Notes: generated by a model not told the origin, from the letters alone. 64,000 bases of DNA from Allokutzneria oryzae (GCF_042429765.1 NZ_JBHLZU010000010.1:310001-374000), one strand, 5' to 3'; positions 50,297-59,025 are shown, counted from the first letter of the stretch. Numbers and translations: made by a program.

Positions 50297-50505
50297 CCTC
50301 TCGGGTCCCCGGTCTCGGCCGCGGCGTCGCTGGCGGTGCCGAGCGTCCGGTGTAGGCGGTGGGTCTGCTGCGCGGAGAGCACCGCGGTGCCGCCGGGCGG
50401 GGCGACCACGAGCACCTGGTCCTCCTCGACGAGCACGGTGACCGACCGGTCCCTGCCGAAGGGATCGCCGCAGTCGACCCACCAGCGCTGGTCGTGGTCG
50501 CTCAT
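50293..50505 (-). CDS. Small hypothetical protein
   Basis: A 70-residue protein beginning MSDHDQRWWVDCGDPFG, with a beta-like segment SVTVLVEEDQVLVVAPPGGTAVL and a helix AQQTHRLHRTLG. I do not recognise a family. The ATG at 50505 gives the most compact protein, but it lacks a clear Shine-Dalgarno; a GTG at 50556 in the same frame is possible. Its stop overlaps the start of the 211-residue gene, so the pair are one operon. Confidence 0.65.
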   Translation of the reverse strand: MSDHDQRWWVDCGDPFGRDRSVTVLVEEDQVLVVAPPGGTAVLSAQQTHRLHRTLGTASDAAAETGDPRG

Positions 50506-50891
50506 CGCGGATCCGGATCTGCGCGCGGCGCCCGCCGAACCCTCGCGTTCGGACACCCCGGCTCGGTCACTGGCAAGACATCGGCCGGGGGTGCCGCGGC
50601 GTACAGGCCGACGGCGGCAAAATCACCCTGTTGCCCCAATTGGCTCTCCCGGGACTGCGGCTTCCGGGGTGTCCCTGATCAAAAGTGTCCTAGGTGTTGC
50701 ACCCGGGCTGGTGGCTACCGCGTAAACTCCACCGTGGCGGCCTGCTCCCGGTAACCCCCAGGCTGGTTGAGCAGGCCGCCCCTTCCTTCCCTCTCCTGTC
50801 CCGCCAGTGCACCCGTCGGGTTCGAAATATCTTACTTGCGAAGACTCTTTGGTCGGGAGTTTGATGGCGGCATCGACCTAGGGAGGAAGTC
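50506..50891. other. 386-bp intergenic region with a structured stretch
   Basis: No coding gene is convincing here. A perfect 12-bp inverted repeat, GGCGGCCTGCTC (50736-50747) with its complement at 50769-50780, encloses a 21-nt C-rich loop and is followed by CCTTCCTTCC. An A/T-rich promoter-like tract lies at about 50826-50850, upstream of the glycosyltransferase gene. Confidence 0.5.
50736..50780. terminator. Hairpin with C-rich loop (terminator or small-RNA 3' end)
   Basis: The 12-bp perfect stem is followed by a pyrimidine tract. No coding gene ends just upstream on the plus strand, so it may end a non-coding transcript beginning after 50505. This is an inference. Confidence 0.45.
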
Positions 50892-52028
50892 GTGCGAGTT
50901 CTGTTCGCGTCGTCACCCGGCCTCGGCCACCTGTTCCCGATGATCCCGCTCGCCTGGGCGCTGCGGTCGGCCGGCCACGACGTGCTGGTGGCCACCACCG
51001 GCGACGCGGTGCAGCGGGCGGCGCAGGCCGGGCTGCCCGCCGTGGAGGCCGCGCCGCACCTGGACGTCGAGAAGTTCTTCTCGTCCCCGCAGCAGGCGAA
51101 GTTCGGGGACTGGGCCAGCCTGCGCAAGCTGTTCCTGGAGCAGCCGGAGAAGGCGATGGAGATCGTCGCGGAGCGGTTCGCCCAGCTCGGCGACCAGCTC
51201 GCCGACGGCATGCTCGCCGCGGCCCAGGGTTGGGGACCGGACCTGGTGGTGTTCGAGCAGATGGACTCCGCGGGCCCGTTCGTCGCCGCGAAGCTCGGGA
51301 TTCCCGCCGTGCAGCACAACTTCGGTGCTTCGCGCGGTAGCGGCGAGGTGGCGATGTTCGCCAAGCACACCGCGGCCTACGACCGGCACGGCGCCACCCG
51401 GCCGACCGAGGCCGCCGCGATCATCGACATCGCCACGGCGGGTCTCGGCACGGCTCAGCTCGGCTGGCCGATGCGCTACGTGGCCTACAACGCAGGCGGT
51501 GTGCTGCCGGAGTGGTTGCTGGCCAAGCGGGACCGTCCGCGAGTGTGCGTCACCCTCGGAACCGTCGTCGGCAGGCTGTCCGGCGTCGGCGCGCTGGGCG
51601 CGGTCGTCGAAGCCGCCCGCGAGGTCGACGCGGAGTTCGTCTTCGCGCTCGGCGGCACCGACGCCTCCGAGCTCGGCGAGCTGCCGGACAACGTGCGCGT
51701 CGCGGAGTGGATCCCGCTGAACGCCCTGCTGGAGCACTGCGACGCGATCGTGCACCACGGCGGCTCCGGCAGCACCTTCACGTCGCTGACGGTGGGGGTG
51801 CCCCAGCTGCTGATCCCGCACGGCGCCGACCAGTTCGACAACGCGAAGATGGTGCGGGACGCGGGTATCGGCCTGTGGCCCGAAGAGTCCACTGTGGACG
51901 CTTCGCACCTCGCGCGGTTGCTGGAGGACAAGGAGATGCGGGCCGCGTGCGAGCGGCTCCGCGCCGAGAACGCGGTCAGACCGCTGCCGTCGGAGGTCGT
52001 GGCCAAGCTCGTCGACCTGGTGGGCTGA
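50892..52028 (+). CDS. Nucleotide-disphospho-sugar-dependent glycosyltransferase, GT1 (MGT/UGT) family
   Basis: A 378-residue GT-B fold enzyme. The N-terminal acceptor domain begins RVLFASSPGLGHLFPMIPLAWAL; the C-terminal donor domain carries HHGGSGSTFTSLTVGVPQLLIPHGADQFDNAKMV (cited in part: HHGGSGSTFTSL), the GT1 signature used by natural-product glycosyltransferases. No biosynthetic cluster surrounds it; the acceptor and sugar are unknown. The start is GTG at 50892 with AGGGAGGAA upstream. A GTCCACTGTGGAC lies at 51887. Confidence 0.92.
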   Translation: MRVLFASSPGLGHLFPMIPLAWALRSAGHDVLVATTGDAVQRAAQAGLPAVEAAPHLDVEKFFSSPQQAKFGDWASLRKLFLEQPEKAMEIVAERFAQLGDQLADGMLAAAQGWGPDLVVFEQMDSAGPFVAAKLGIPAVQHNFGASRGSGEVAMFAKHTAAYDRHGATRPTEAAAIIDIATAGLGTAQLGWPMRYVAYNAGGVLPEWLLAKRDRPRVCVTLGTVVGRLSGVGALGAVVEAAREVDAEFVFALGGTDASELGELPDNVRVAEWIPLNALLEHCDAIVHHGGSGSTFTSLTVGVPQLLIPHGADQFDNAKMVRDAGIGLWPEESTVDASHLARLLEDKEMRAACERLRAENAVRPLPSEVVAKLVDLVG

Positions 52029-52044
52029 GGCCGGAGAAACAGCG

Positions 52045-52079
52045 GCGCCGGTTGTCGCGGTGAGTGCGACAACCGGCGC
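52045..52079. terminator. Bidirectional intrinsic terminator
   Basis: Perfect 14-bp arms (52045-52058, 52066-52079; GCGCCGGTTGTCGC) enclose a 7-nt loop between the glycosyltransferase and the convergent ABC permease. Confidence 0.88.
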
Positions 52080-52094
52080 TGACGTGCGTCGTGG

Positions 52095-53471
52095 TCAGGC
52101 GCGCATCACGGTGGAGATGGGGATGCGCGCGGCCCGGAGCGCGGGGATGAGGCCGCCGAGCAGGCCCGCGACCAGACCGGCGACCACTCCGGCCATGCCC
52201 GCCTCCCACGGGAACGACATCTCCGCGATCGTGGGCATCCTGCTGCTCAGCATCGACGCGGCCACCTCGAAGCCCAGCATGCCCGCGCCGATCGCCGCCA
52301 AGGCGGTGAGCAGCCCGGTCAGCAGTGTCTCCGCGAGCACGATGCCGGTGAGCAGCATCCGCGAGGTGCCGACCGCCCTGCGCAGCGCGAACTCCTCGAC
52401 CCGTTCGCCGACCGTCGCCAGGCCGACGTTGAGGATCCCGGCGACGCCGATCAGCAGCACCAGGCTGGCCATGCCGAGGAAGATCATCTTCATCAGGTTG
52501 ATCTGCGAGGCCATCCGCTTCTTGGCGTTGATGACCTGGGAGTGCATGCTCTCGACGTCCGCGCCCGCCGCGGCGAGCCGGGCCCGCAACGTCTGCTCGA
52601 CGCCGTCGTTGCCGGGGGTGAGGTAGACCATCTGGGAGCCACGGCCGCTGTTGCCGTAGGAGCCCATGCCGCTGGTGCCGGTCTTGTTCGCGGGCGCGGG
52701 GGTGGCCGCGGGAGCGGGCATCCAGTTGTCCAGCTCGTCCGCCCGCACGTAGGCGTTGGCGCTGTACTCCTGCCCGTCGTCGACGACCCCGATGATCTGC
52801 GGCGTGGAGTTCTTCAGCGCGCCCTCGACGCGCAGCTCCGCCGGGATCCTGTTGTTCTTGAAGCCCTCCGCGGCACCGAGGTTGACCACGATGCGCGGGG
52901 ACAGCGACGGGGCGGAGTCGAGGTCCAGCCATTGTCCCGAGACCATCCGGTACGGCCGGAACTGGCGGATGTCACCGACGAGCTTGGTCATCCGCAGCTC
53001 GATCGCGGCGCCCTTCGGCGGTTCCTTGTCGGTCCTGGGTTTGCTGGTGCACGCCCCGCTGGCGTCGCAGGTGTAGGTGTAGCGCGAGCTGCCGCCGTAG
53101 GAGCCGCCGTACTTCGGGTTGAGCGACATGGCGCCGGGGTTGAGCGGGGTCACGTTCGGCTCACCGAGGGTGGCCGTCGTGGTCTCCACCGCGACCGCGC
53201 CCTGCTTGCCCCGCAACGCCTCCTTGGTGATCACCGAGGTTTGGTCGTGCTGCGGCAGGGAGAGCACCGCCGTGCCGTCCCTTCCCTGCGACATCTCGAT
53301 GTCGGCCAGCATGGCGCGTTCGGCGACCTGACCGCCCGCCTGCACGGTGACCACGGCCAGCACACCGAGGAACAGGCTCACCATGGACAGCAGCGTCCGG
53401 AGCTTGCGGGCGCGGATGCCCTGGCCGCCGATGATCAGGGAGGACCGGAGCTTGCCGGACATCCGGATCAC
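52095..53471 (-). CDS. MacB/FtsX-like ABC transporter permease
   Basis: A 458-residue membrane protein of the MacB-FtsX class. An N-terminal helix (LRTLLSMVSLFLGVLAVVTVQAGG) is followed by a large extracytoplasmic domain of about 270 residues, with Gly/Ser/Tyr-rich segments, and a C-terminal set of three helices beginning MKMIFLGMASLVLLIGVAGILNVG. ERVEEFALRRAVGTSR is the cytoplasmic coupling loop. GTG at 53471 overlaps the ATPase stop as GTGA. Confidence 0.92.
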   Translation of the reverse strand: MIRMSGKLRSSLIIGGQGIRARKLRTLLSMVSLFLGVLAVVTVQAGGQVAERAMLADIEMSQGRDGTAVLSLPQHDQTSVITKEALRGKQGAVAVETTTATLGEPNVTPLNPGAMSLNPKYGGSYGGSSRYTYTCDASGACTSKPRTDKEPPKGAAIELRMTKLVGDIRQFRPYRMVSGQWLDLDSAPSLSPRIVVNLGAAEGFKNNRIPAELRVEGALKNSTPQIIGVVDDGQEYSANAYVRADELDNWMPAPAATPAPANKTGTSGMGSYGNSGRGSQMVYLTPGNDGVEQTLRARLAAAGADVESMHSQVINAKKRMASQINLMKMIFLGMASLVLLIGVAGILNVGLATVGERVEEFALRRAVGTSRMLLTGIVLAETLLTGLLTALAAIGAGMLGFEVAASMLSSRMPTIAEMSFPWEAGMAGVVAGLVAGLLGGLIPALRAARIPISTVMRA

Positions 53472-54166
53472 GTGAGCACCCTCTCGTTCGCCTGCGAGAG
53501 CCGTCCCTCCGACAGCCGCATCACCCTGGCCATCCGGTCGGCGTGCTGCCGGTCGTGGGTCACCAGGATCAGCCCGCAGCCCTCGTAGGTCGCCGACAGC
53601 AGCACGTCGATGACGAGCTCGGCGGTCTCGGTGTCCAGCGCGCCGGTCGGCTCGTCGGCCAGCAGGATCTTGGGCTCCCGCACCAGCGCCCGCGCGATGG
53701 CCACCCGCTGCTGCTCACCGCCGGAGAGCCGGGTCGGCTTGTTCTTGGCGAGGTGGGCGATGCCGACCTTCTCCAGCGCCGCCATGACTTTGGCCTTGCG
53801 CTTGCGCGCTGACAACCAGCCCTGGCCGTTGACCAGCGCCATGGCCACGTTCTGCGCGGCGGTGAGGTGCTTGAGCAGGAAGAAGCGCTGGAAGACGAAG
53901 CCGAACTCGGAGCTGCGCAGCACCGCCGCCTTGCGCTCGGGCAGTGCGGTGATGTCGTTGCCGTTGAGCAGGTACTGCCCGCCGTCGGCCCGGTCGAACA
54001 GGCCGAGCAGGCTCAGCAGGGTGGACTTGCCGGAGCCGGAGCGGCCGAGCACCGCGACGCTGTCTCCCCTGTGGACGGTCAGGTCGACGCCCGCGAGGAT
54101 CTGCCGGGGCTCCTCCTGGCCCTTGAGCGTCTTGGTGATCCCGTTCAGCTGGATGAGCGCCGTCAT
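53468..54166 (-). CDS. LolD/MacB-type ABC transporter ATPase
   Basis: A 232-residue ATPase. Walker A is GRSGSGKSTLLSLLG, the signature RLSGGEQQRVAIARAL, Walker B LLADEPTGALD, and the H loop VTHDRQHAD. ATG at 54166 overlaps the adaptor stop (ATGA). It energises the permease encoded just downstream. Confidence 0.93.
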   Translation of the reverse strand: MTALIQLNGITKTLKGQEEPRQILAGVDLTVHRGDSVAVLGRSGSGKSTLLSLLGLFDRADGGQYLLNGNDITALPERKAAVLRSSEFGFVFQRFFLLKHLTAAQNVAMALVNGQGWLSARKRKAKVMAALEKVGIAHLAKNKPTRLSGGEQQRVAIARALVREPKILLADEPTGALDTETAELVIDVLLSATYEGCGLILVTHDRQHADRMARVMRLSEGRLSQANERVLT

Positions 54167-55182
54167 CTGGACCCCGGAGCGGAGCTGGAGCCGCCGGACT
54201 TGCCGCCGGGGCCCGCCGGCAGGTTGGGGCCGGGCACCGCGACGGTCTCGTCGCCGGTGAGGCCGGACTTGATCTCGACCACCTTGCCGTCGGTGAGGCC
54301 GAGCTCGACCTCGACGGTCCTGCGGCTGCCGCCGGTGACCACGTCGACCTTGCCGCGGCCTGAGGTGCCCGCCACCGCCTCGACCGGCAGCACCAGGGTG
54401 TTGGTGGCGCGGTCGGTGACGACCTCGACGGTCGCCGCGCTCCCGTTGATCATCTTCACGTCGGTCGGCGCGGTGCACACCAGGCGCAGGCCGGTCGGCT
54501 CCGACGGGGTCGGGCCGGTCTGGGTGCCGCCGGGCTTGCCGCCGGGGGCGGGCTTGGTCCCGCTCGGCTGGGTCTTCTTGGCGTCCTCGCCCGCCGGGTC
54601 CGGCTCCGGGGCCGGGATGCTGCCGGCGGGCATCGCCGCGATGGTGCCGAGCACCGAGCACGGGAACGGGCCGGGGCCGTTGGTGATCTGGGCCTCGACG
54701 GAGCTCAGCGCGCCGGAGAGCTTGTACGCCTGGTCGCCGTCGATCTCCGCGACGATGCCGTAGCCGGCGTAGCGCGCCGAGACCACCGGCATGCCCGCGG
54801 TCACCGAGGAGCGGTCCTCGACCAGCCTGCCGCTGAAGGTCGACTTCGCCGGGACGCTGATGGTGCTGGCGAGGCGGCTGCCCGAGAAGACCTGCGCCAC
54901 CTTGGTCGCCTTGGTCGGCGTGCCCTTGGGCGGCTCGAACTCCAGGTACCGCACTTCACCGTTGACCGGGGTGACCAAGCCGAAAACCGGGTTCATGGTG
55001 ACCTTGCCGCTCAGGCTCACCTTGTTCGTGAGGCTCTGGCGCGTCACTTTCGCCGTTGTCACGGTCGTTCCGCGGGGTGCGAGCTCGGGATTGGACTCCG
55101 GCTTCTCCGAGCCGCCGCACGCCGTCGCCACGGCCGTGACCACGGCCAATCCGCCTAGACGGAGAATTATCGTTTTCCGCAC
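54163..55182 (-). CDS. Periplasmic-adaptor-like (MacA/HlyD) lipoprotein
   Basis: A 339-residue lipoprotein with signal ILRLGGLAVVTAVATAC (lipobox ATAC). The body resembles membrane-fusion adaptors: NKVSLSGKVTMNPVFGLVTPVNGEV is a lipoyl/beta-barrel-like start, and VLPVEAVAGTSGRGKVDVV with KVVEIKSGLTGDETVAVPGP matches the C-terminal region. A Pro/Gly/Thr-rich insertion occupies about residues 175-225. GTG at 55182 (6 nt after GGGG) is preferred over 55185. It is the first of three overlapping genes, giving a MacAB-like export system without an outer-membrane partner, as expected for a Gram-positive cell. Confidence 0.88.
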   Translation of the reverse strand: MRKTIILRLGGLAVVTAVATACGGSEKPESNPELAPRGTTVTTAKVTRQSLTNKVSLSGKVTMNPVFGLVTPVNGEVRYLEFEPPKGTPTKATKVAQVFSGSRLASTISVPAKSTFSGRLVEDRSSVTAGMPVVSARYAGYGIVAEIDGDQAYKLSGALSSVEAQITNGPGPFPCSVLGTIAAMPAGSIPAPEPDPAGEDAKKTQPSGTKPAPGGKPGGTQTGPTPSEPTGLRLVCTAPTDVKMINGSAATVEVVTDRATNTLVLPVEAVAGTSGRGKVDVVTGGSRRTVEVELGLTDGKVVEIKSGLTGDETVAVPGPNLPAGPGGKSGGSSSAPGSR

Positions 55183-55438
55183 CACTGTCCCCAACTCGAT
55201 CGTGACCGGTTTCCGCCGGTATCTCTCCAGACGCCCGGTCGGGGAACAGGTTGCACGAAACCGAGCCAAGTCGAAAATCCTGAACCTGCGTGGCCGGAAT
55301 GCGCACCACAGGCACATCCGGTCGTGCCGGCCGATGACGGTGACCGAACGCGCAGGTGAACAAAGAGGGGTCGGCGTCGTGGCCGGGACCGGGGGCGGTA
55401 GACATTGCCCTACTGGCACGGACAAGGAGGACCCAACC

Positions 55439-55891
55439 ATGGGCGGCGTGATCATCAGCGAACCGGAGCCCGGCTCCCCGATCGAGGACCTGCCCTGGGT
55501 CGTCGTGTTCCAGTCCCTCGACGAGGCCTGGGACTCCTTCACCTGCGGCCCGTACGAGCGCGACCACGCCATCGCGCTCGCCGAGGCCGTCGCGGTCGAG
55601 GAGGACGACGTGCTCGCCGCGGTCGAGCCGCTGCTGCCCGCGCTGGAGCCGGCGGACATCCTCGCCGACATCGCCGAGCTGCGCGAGGTCAACGAGGCCG
55701 AGGCGGACGAGGAGGACGACGACGAGGATTCGGACGAGCTCGAAGAGTCCGAAGAGGACACCGACGAGGAGTCCGAAGAGGACGAGGAGGAGGCCGAGGA
55801 GCTGGAGATCACCGACATCGAGGTCCCCGACGCGGACGAGGTCCGCGAGGGCATGGCCCGTGTGGTGAACCGGCTGCTCGCCGACGCCTGA
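55439..55891 (+). CDS. Highly acidic hypothetical protein
   Basis: A 150-residue protein that I do not recognise. The first 95 residues look folded (PWVVVFQSLDEAWDSFTCGPYERDHAIALAEAVAVEEDDVLAAVEPLLPA in part), followed by a run of about 50 residues almost entirely Glu/Asp/Ser (about 85-130) and a helix EVREGMARVVNRLLAD. The start is ATG at 55439 with a perfect AAGGAGG 8 nt upstream. It is divergent from the MacA-like gene and followed by a strong terminator. Confidence 0.85.
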   Translation: MGGVIISEPEPGSPIEDLPWVVVFQSLDEAWDSFTCGPYERDHAIALAEAVAVEEDDVLAAVEPLLPALEPADILADIAELREVNEAEADEEDDDEDSDELEESEEDTDEESEEDEEEAEELEITDIEVPDADEVREGMARVVNRLLADA

Positions 55892-55913
55892 GTCCCGCCC
55901 GCCACAGGCGAGA

Positions 55914-55948
55914 AAGAGGCCCCGGGGTGAGGGTTCCCGGGGCCTCTT
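55914..55948. terminator. Bidirectional intrinsic terminator
   Basis: Perfect 13-bp arms (55914-55926, 55936-55948; AAGAGGCCCCGGG) enclose a 9-nt loop between the acidic-protein gene and the convergent protease gene. Confidence 0.92.
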
Positions 55949-55965
55949 GGCACGTCAGGCGCTGA

Positions 55966-56850
55966 TCAGGCGCCGGCCTGCTGGTAGAGCTGCTTGGCGG
56001 CGGAGTCGAACAGCGTGCCGTAGGTGACGGTGCGCCGGTCGGAGCGGCTGTTGACCGCCCACACCTTGTCCTCGGCGTTCAGCCACGCGCCGCCGCTCTG
56101 GCCGCCGATGCCGTTGCAGGCGATCTTCGCGTCGAAGGTCTGCACCGTCGCGGCGATCCCGCCGCAGGTGTACATCTCCTGGCCGGTGTAGGGCGACTCG
56201 GCCGGGTAGCCGTACATGTCGGTGTTCTGGTTCTTCTTGTCCTCGAAGACGACACCCTTGGCGCCGACGGTGTCGGTCAGCGTCTTGCCGCCCTGCGAGT
56301 CCACGGTGAAGGCCGCGTAGTCGACCGAGAAGTCCTGGCCGTTGCTGGAGATCCACTTCTGCGGGATGAAGGTCTTCTTCGCCGGCCAGGTGCCGTATGG
56401 CTTCTCGTTGTTGAGGAAGGCGGGCAGGAACGTCACGTTCTGCGCGGCGACGCCGTTGTAGTGCAGGCAGTGCGCCGCGGTCCACACCAGGTTCTTGTTG
56501 CCAGCCTCGACCGAGGTCGCCGAGCAGCTGGAGTTGCGGCCGCCGGTGGTGAACAGCAGCCTGCCGAGGCTGCGCAGCTTCGCGGAGGTGTAGGGGCCGG
56601 GCACCTTCTGGATCAGGGCCCGCTCGCCCGCCTCCGGTGCCGCGGGGCTGCCGTCGGGGGTGGGCATCGGCATCGGGTCGGCGGTCGCCTCGGCGATGCG
56701 CTCCGGCGTCCAGTACGCCGAGACCTCGGAGCTCGGCGCCTGTGCGCGCTCGGCGACGTCGGGCGAGCTCGCGACGGCCTGACCGGCCGGGGCGAGTGCG
56801 AGAACGGCGGCGGAGGCACCGAGGGCAACGAACAACCGATTCAGCTTCAT
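55966..56850 (-). CDS. Secreted trypsin-like (S1/V8) serine protease
   Basis: A 294-residue exported protease. A Sec signal ends around ALAPAGQAVA; a pro-region with Ala/Glu follows to about residue 75. The catalytic triad is His in TAAHCLH, Asp in SVDYAAF, and Ser in IGGQSGGAW, with disulfide Cys residues (CSATS, HCL, CGGI, ACNG). The start is ATG at 56850. It lies in a run of exported-protein genes. Confidence 0.92.
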   Translation of the reverse strand: MKLNRLFVALGASAAVLALAPAGQAVASSPDVAERAQAPSSEVSAYWTPERIAEATADPMPMPTPDGSPAAPEAGERALIQKVPGPYTSAKLRSLGRLLFTTGGRNSSCSATSVEAGNKNLVWTAAHCLHYNGVAAQNVTFLPAFLNNEKPYGTWPAKKTFIPQKWISSNGQDFSVDYAAFTVDSQGGKTLTDTVGAKGVVFEDKKNQNTDMYGYPAESPYTGQEMYTCGGIAATVQTFDAKIACNGIGGQSGGAWLNAEDKVWAVNSRSDRRTVTYGTLFDSAAKQLYQQAGA

Positions 56851-57193
56851 ATTCTCACCTTTGGCTCATGTGCAGGGTCATGAGGAATCCCACGGTAGGA
56901 AGCCGGCGGCCGCGTTAACCACGGCCGTTCGACGGTAATTGCTATCTACAAACTTGTTCTGCCTCGGCCCTGGGATTTGTCTTTTAAACTGAATAAGGCG
57001 AATTTCTGTGGCTGTCACCGCCGCGCGGCCGTCCCCGGTAGGCCGTTCGGCCCAGTACGACTGTCGTGCCCAGGCCATACTTGCGGCTTCGGCGGCCGAA
57101 CGGCGCAGCTCAGGGGCTGGATCGACCGGCAGCGCCCAGGGCTTGTAATCGCTTTGTACCCGGCGTATGTCGCGCCCGTGGATGGTCTACTCC
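56851..57193. other. 343-bp divergent promoter region
   Basis: This A/T-rich region (for example around 56940-57000, TTTAAACTGAATAAGG) lies between the protease and the tryptophan-rich secreted protein. It probably contains promoters for both. I see no gene in it. Confidence 0.5.
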
Positions 57194-58309
57194 ATGACGA
57201 TCAGATACCGCGCGGCCGTCGCACTTGCGGCCACGACCGTCGTATTCGGAAGTTTCGGAACCGCCAGCGCGGCGCCGGGGTGGACCGTCACGCCCACCCC
57301 GAAGATCGCGCCCGCTTATGCGTTGACCGGTGGCTCGATGGCCAACGCGAGCTCCGGGTGGGCCGTCGGCAGCCAGATCGACCAGATGTGGGCGGGCACC
57401 GTCGCGCTGCGGTGGGACGGCAAGAACTGGCAGCGCACCGCGACCCCGAAGGGGCTCGCGCTCAGCGCGGTCGCGGCCACCTCGGAGAAGGGCGCCCTCG
57501 CGGTCGGTGTGAAGTCCGCGACGTCCAGCCTCGCCGCGCGGTGGGACGGCGCCAAGTGGGTCGAGCTGCCCTCGCCGACGCCCGGCGGCCTGCCCGCGGA
57601 CGCGTACCCGCAGCTGAGCGCGATCTCGGCGCTGTCGGAGAACGACGCGTGGGCCGCGGGCTGCGCGCAGACCCCGGACTTCGCCAGCGGTGTGCCGATC
57701 CTCAACCGCTGGAACGGAAAGGCGTGGAGCGCGGTCTCGGTGCCCAAGCCGGCCAACGCGGACTTCGCGTGCCTGCGCGGGGTCACCGCGAAGTCCGCCA
57801 ACGACGCCTGGGCGGTTGGCTACGCGGGGACCGCCTCGGGGCCCCGCCCGCTCACCTTGCACTGGGACGGTGCGAAGTGGACCGAGGTGGCGGCCGCGGC
57901 GACCGGCGCGCCGGAGGCCAAGTTCAGCAACGTCGTCATCAGCGGCAAGGACGTCTGGGCGGTCGGTTTCACCAGTGCCGATCCCAGTGACCCGAGGTCC
58001 TTCGCCCCGCACGCGCAGCGGTGGGACGGCAAGAGCTGGTCGATCACGCCGGTGCCGGTGAAGCAGGGCCTGCTCTACGGGGTCGCCGCCGACGGCAAGG
58101 GTGGTGTGTACGCGGGTGGCTACACCAGCAGCGCGGTGCCGGTCGCGGTGCGGTGGAACGGTTCGGCGTGGACCGAGGAGAAGGCCGGGATGCCCGCGCA
58201 CGCGGTCCTGATGGGCATGGTCACGGTGCCGGGGACCTCGACGGTCTGGGCGCTCGGTGACGACGCGGAGGACCGGCAGCAGGGCTTCGCCGCGCGCCTC
58301 GGAGGCTGA
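57194..58309 (+). CDS. Secreted repeat protein with WDG/WNG-x-x-W motifs
   Basis: A 371-residue exported protein. The signal peptide MTIRYRAAVALAATTVVFGSFGTASAA is followed by at least six units of about 50 residues that end in a WDGKNW-type tripeptide (WDGKNW, WDGAKW, WNGKAW, WDGAKW, WDGKSW, WNGSAW), with conserved ALxxNDAWAVG strands. The pattern suggests a beta-propeller. No catalytic motif is seen. I chose ATG at 57194 because a compact signal peptide follows it; in-frame ATGs at 57182 and 57167 exist. Confidence 0.85.
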   Translation: MTIRYRAAVALAATTVVFGSFGTASAAPGWTVTPTPKIAPAYALTGGSMANASSGWAVGSQIDQMWAGTVALRWDGKNWQRTATPKGLALSAVAATSEKGALAVGVKSATSSLAARWDGAKWVELPSPTPGGLPADAYPQLSAISALSENDAWAAGCAQTPDFASGVPILNRWNGKAWSAVSVPKPANADFACLRGVTAKSANDAWAVGYAGTASGPRPLTLHWDGAKWTEVAAAATGAPEAKFSNVVISGKDVWAVGFTSADPSDPRSFAPHAQRWDGKSWSITPVPVKQGLLYGVAADGKGGVYAGGYTSSAVPVAVRWNGSAWTEEKAGMPAHAVLMGMVTVPGTSTVWALGDDAEDRQQGFAARLGG

Positions 58310-58608
58310 CAGGGGCCTCCCGTCCGCCGTTCGCGGGTCCGTGGCCGCGGGCCCGCGAACGGCAGAACGCTACTTTCTCTCAGGTTTCCCACAGGAAATA
58401 CGGATGAGTAGCTCAGGTGGGGGTGTTTGGCTACGGGGGCGGGGCGGCCGGGACCACCGGACGCCCCGACCAACTTCCCACCCGGACAAGGCGAAAGGGA
58501 GCGAACTCCCCGCTCGGTCCACGTGGTGGGTGCGGCACGTGGGGCCGGTGCGGGTCGTTCGCTCCCTCTGCCTGGAACCGGGGTAGCGGGGACGTGGGGA
58601 CGGGTGGG
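58310..58608. other. 299-bp intergenic region with two inverted repeats
   Basis: It holds a GCCGTTCGCGGG palindrome at 58326-58363 and a separate 11-bp inverted repeat AGGGAGCGAAC (58496-58506 with 58557-58567), with a 50-nt loop. I see no convincing gene in it. Confidence 0.5.
58326..58363. repeat. Degenerate family 1-like palindrome
   Basis: The arms GCCGTTCGCGGG (58326-58337) and CCCGCGAACGGC (58352-58363) enclose a 14-nt loop. The arm is close to the family 1 arm GCCATTCGCGGG. It follows the stop of the WDG-repeat gene and may terminate it. Confidence 0.6.
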
Positions 58609-59025
58609 TCAGAAGCGGTAGACCGTGCCGGTCGACGCGGCCATGACGCACGGGTTGGCGTAGGTCGCCTTGTACGTCACGGGCTTGCCGCGCCAGAGGC
58701 CGGTGGCGCTGACCTCGAACGGGTCGTACTCCATGGTGCAGGCCACGCGGCGGTTGCCAGTGCCGAGCTTGGTGAAGTCGCCCTGGGCGAACTGGATCTC
58801 ACGGCAGGCGTCCGCGGCCTTCGGGTGGGTGCCGCCCGAGGGGTTGCAGCTCAGCAGCGCGACCTTCGGGGCCTCGGAGGTGATGCCGTCGTGGGTGACG
58901 GTCAGCGTGAGCGCCGAGGGTGCGACGAGCTCGGCCGGGGCGGGGGTGGCCGCCGCGGTCGTCACGGGAGCGAGGAGCGCGACGCCGGTGACGGCAGCGC
59001 AGGAGAACAGACGAAGTACTCGCAT
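58609..59025 (-). CDS. Streptomyces subtilisin inhibitor (SSI)-like secreted protein
   Basis: A 138-residue exported protein. The signal MRVLRLFSCAAVTGVALLAPVTTAAAT leads into a single SSI domain, with SALTLTVTHDG and the two disulfides (LSCNPSGGTHPKAADACREI; ACTMEYDP...NPCVM). The reactive-site loop CTMEYDP has Met at P1 and Glu at P1'. SSI proteins inhibit subtilisin-type and some trypsin-type proteases. I chose ATG at 59025 because the signal peptide begins there; no strong Shine-Dalgarno is visible. Confidence 0.88.
   Translation of the reverse strand: MRVLRLFSCAAVTGVALLAPVTTAAATPAPAELVAPSALTLTVTHDGITSEAPKVALLSCNPSGGTHPKAADACREIQFAQGDFTKLGTGNRRVACTMEYDPFEVSATGLWRGKPVTYKATYANPCVMAASTGTVYRF

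Noticed and set aside
50815..50850. tRNA-like TTCGA sequence
   Set aside because: GGTTCGAAAT lacks the paired T-arm, acceptor stem and anticodon arm. No tRNA is found in the window.
54163..55953. Serine-rich N-terminal extension of the MacA-like frame (repeats of Ser)
   Set aside because: The Ser runs are the antisense of the Glu/Asp codons of the acidic-protein gene (55439-55891). The real adaptor starts at 55182 with a lipoprotein signal.
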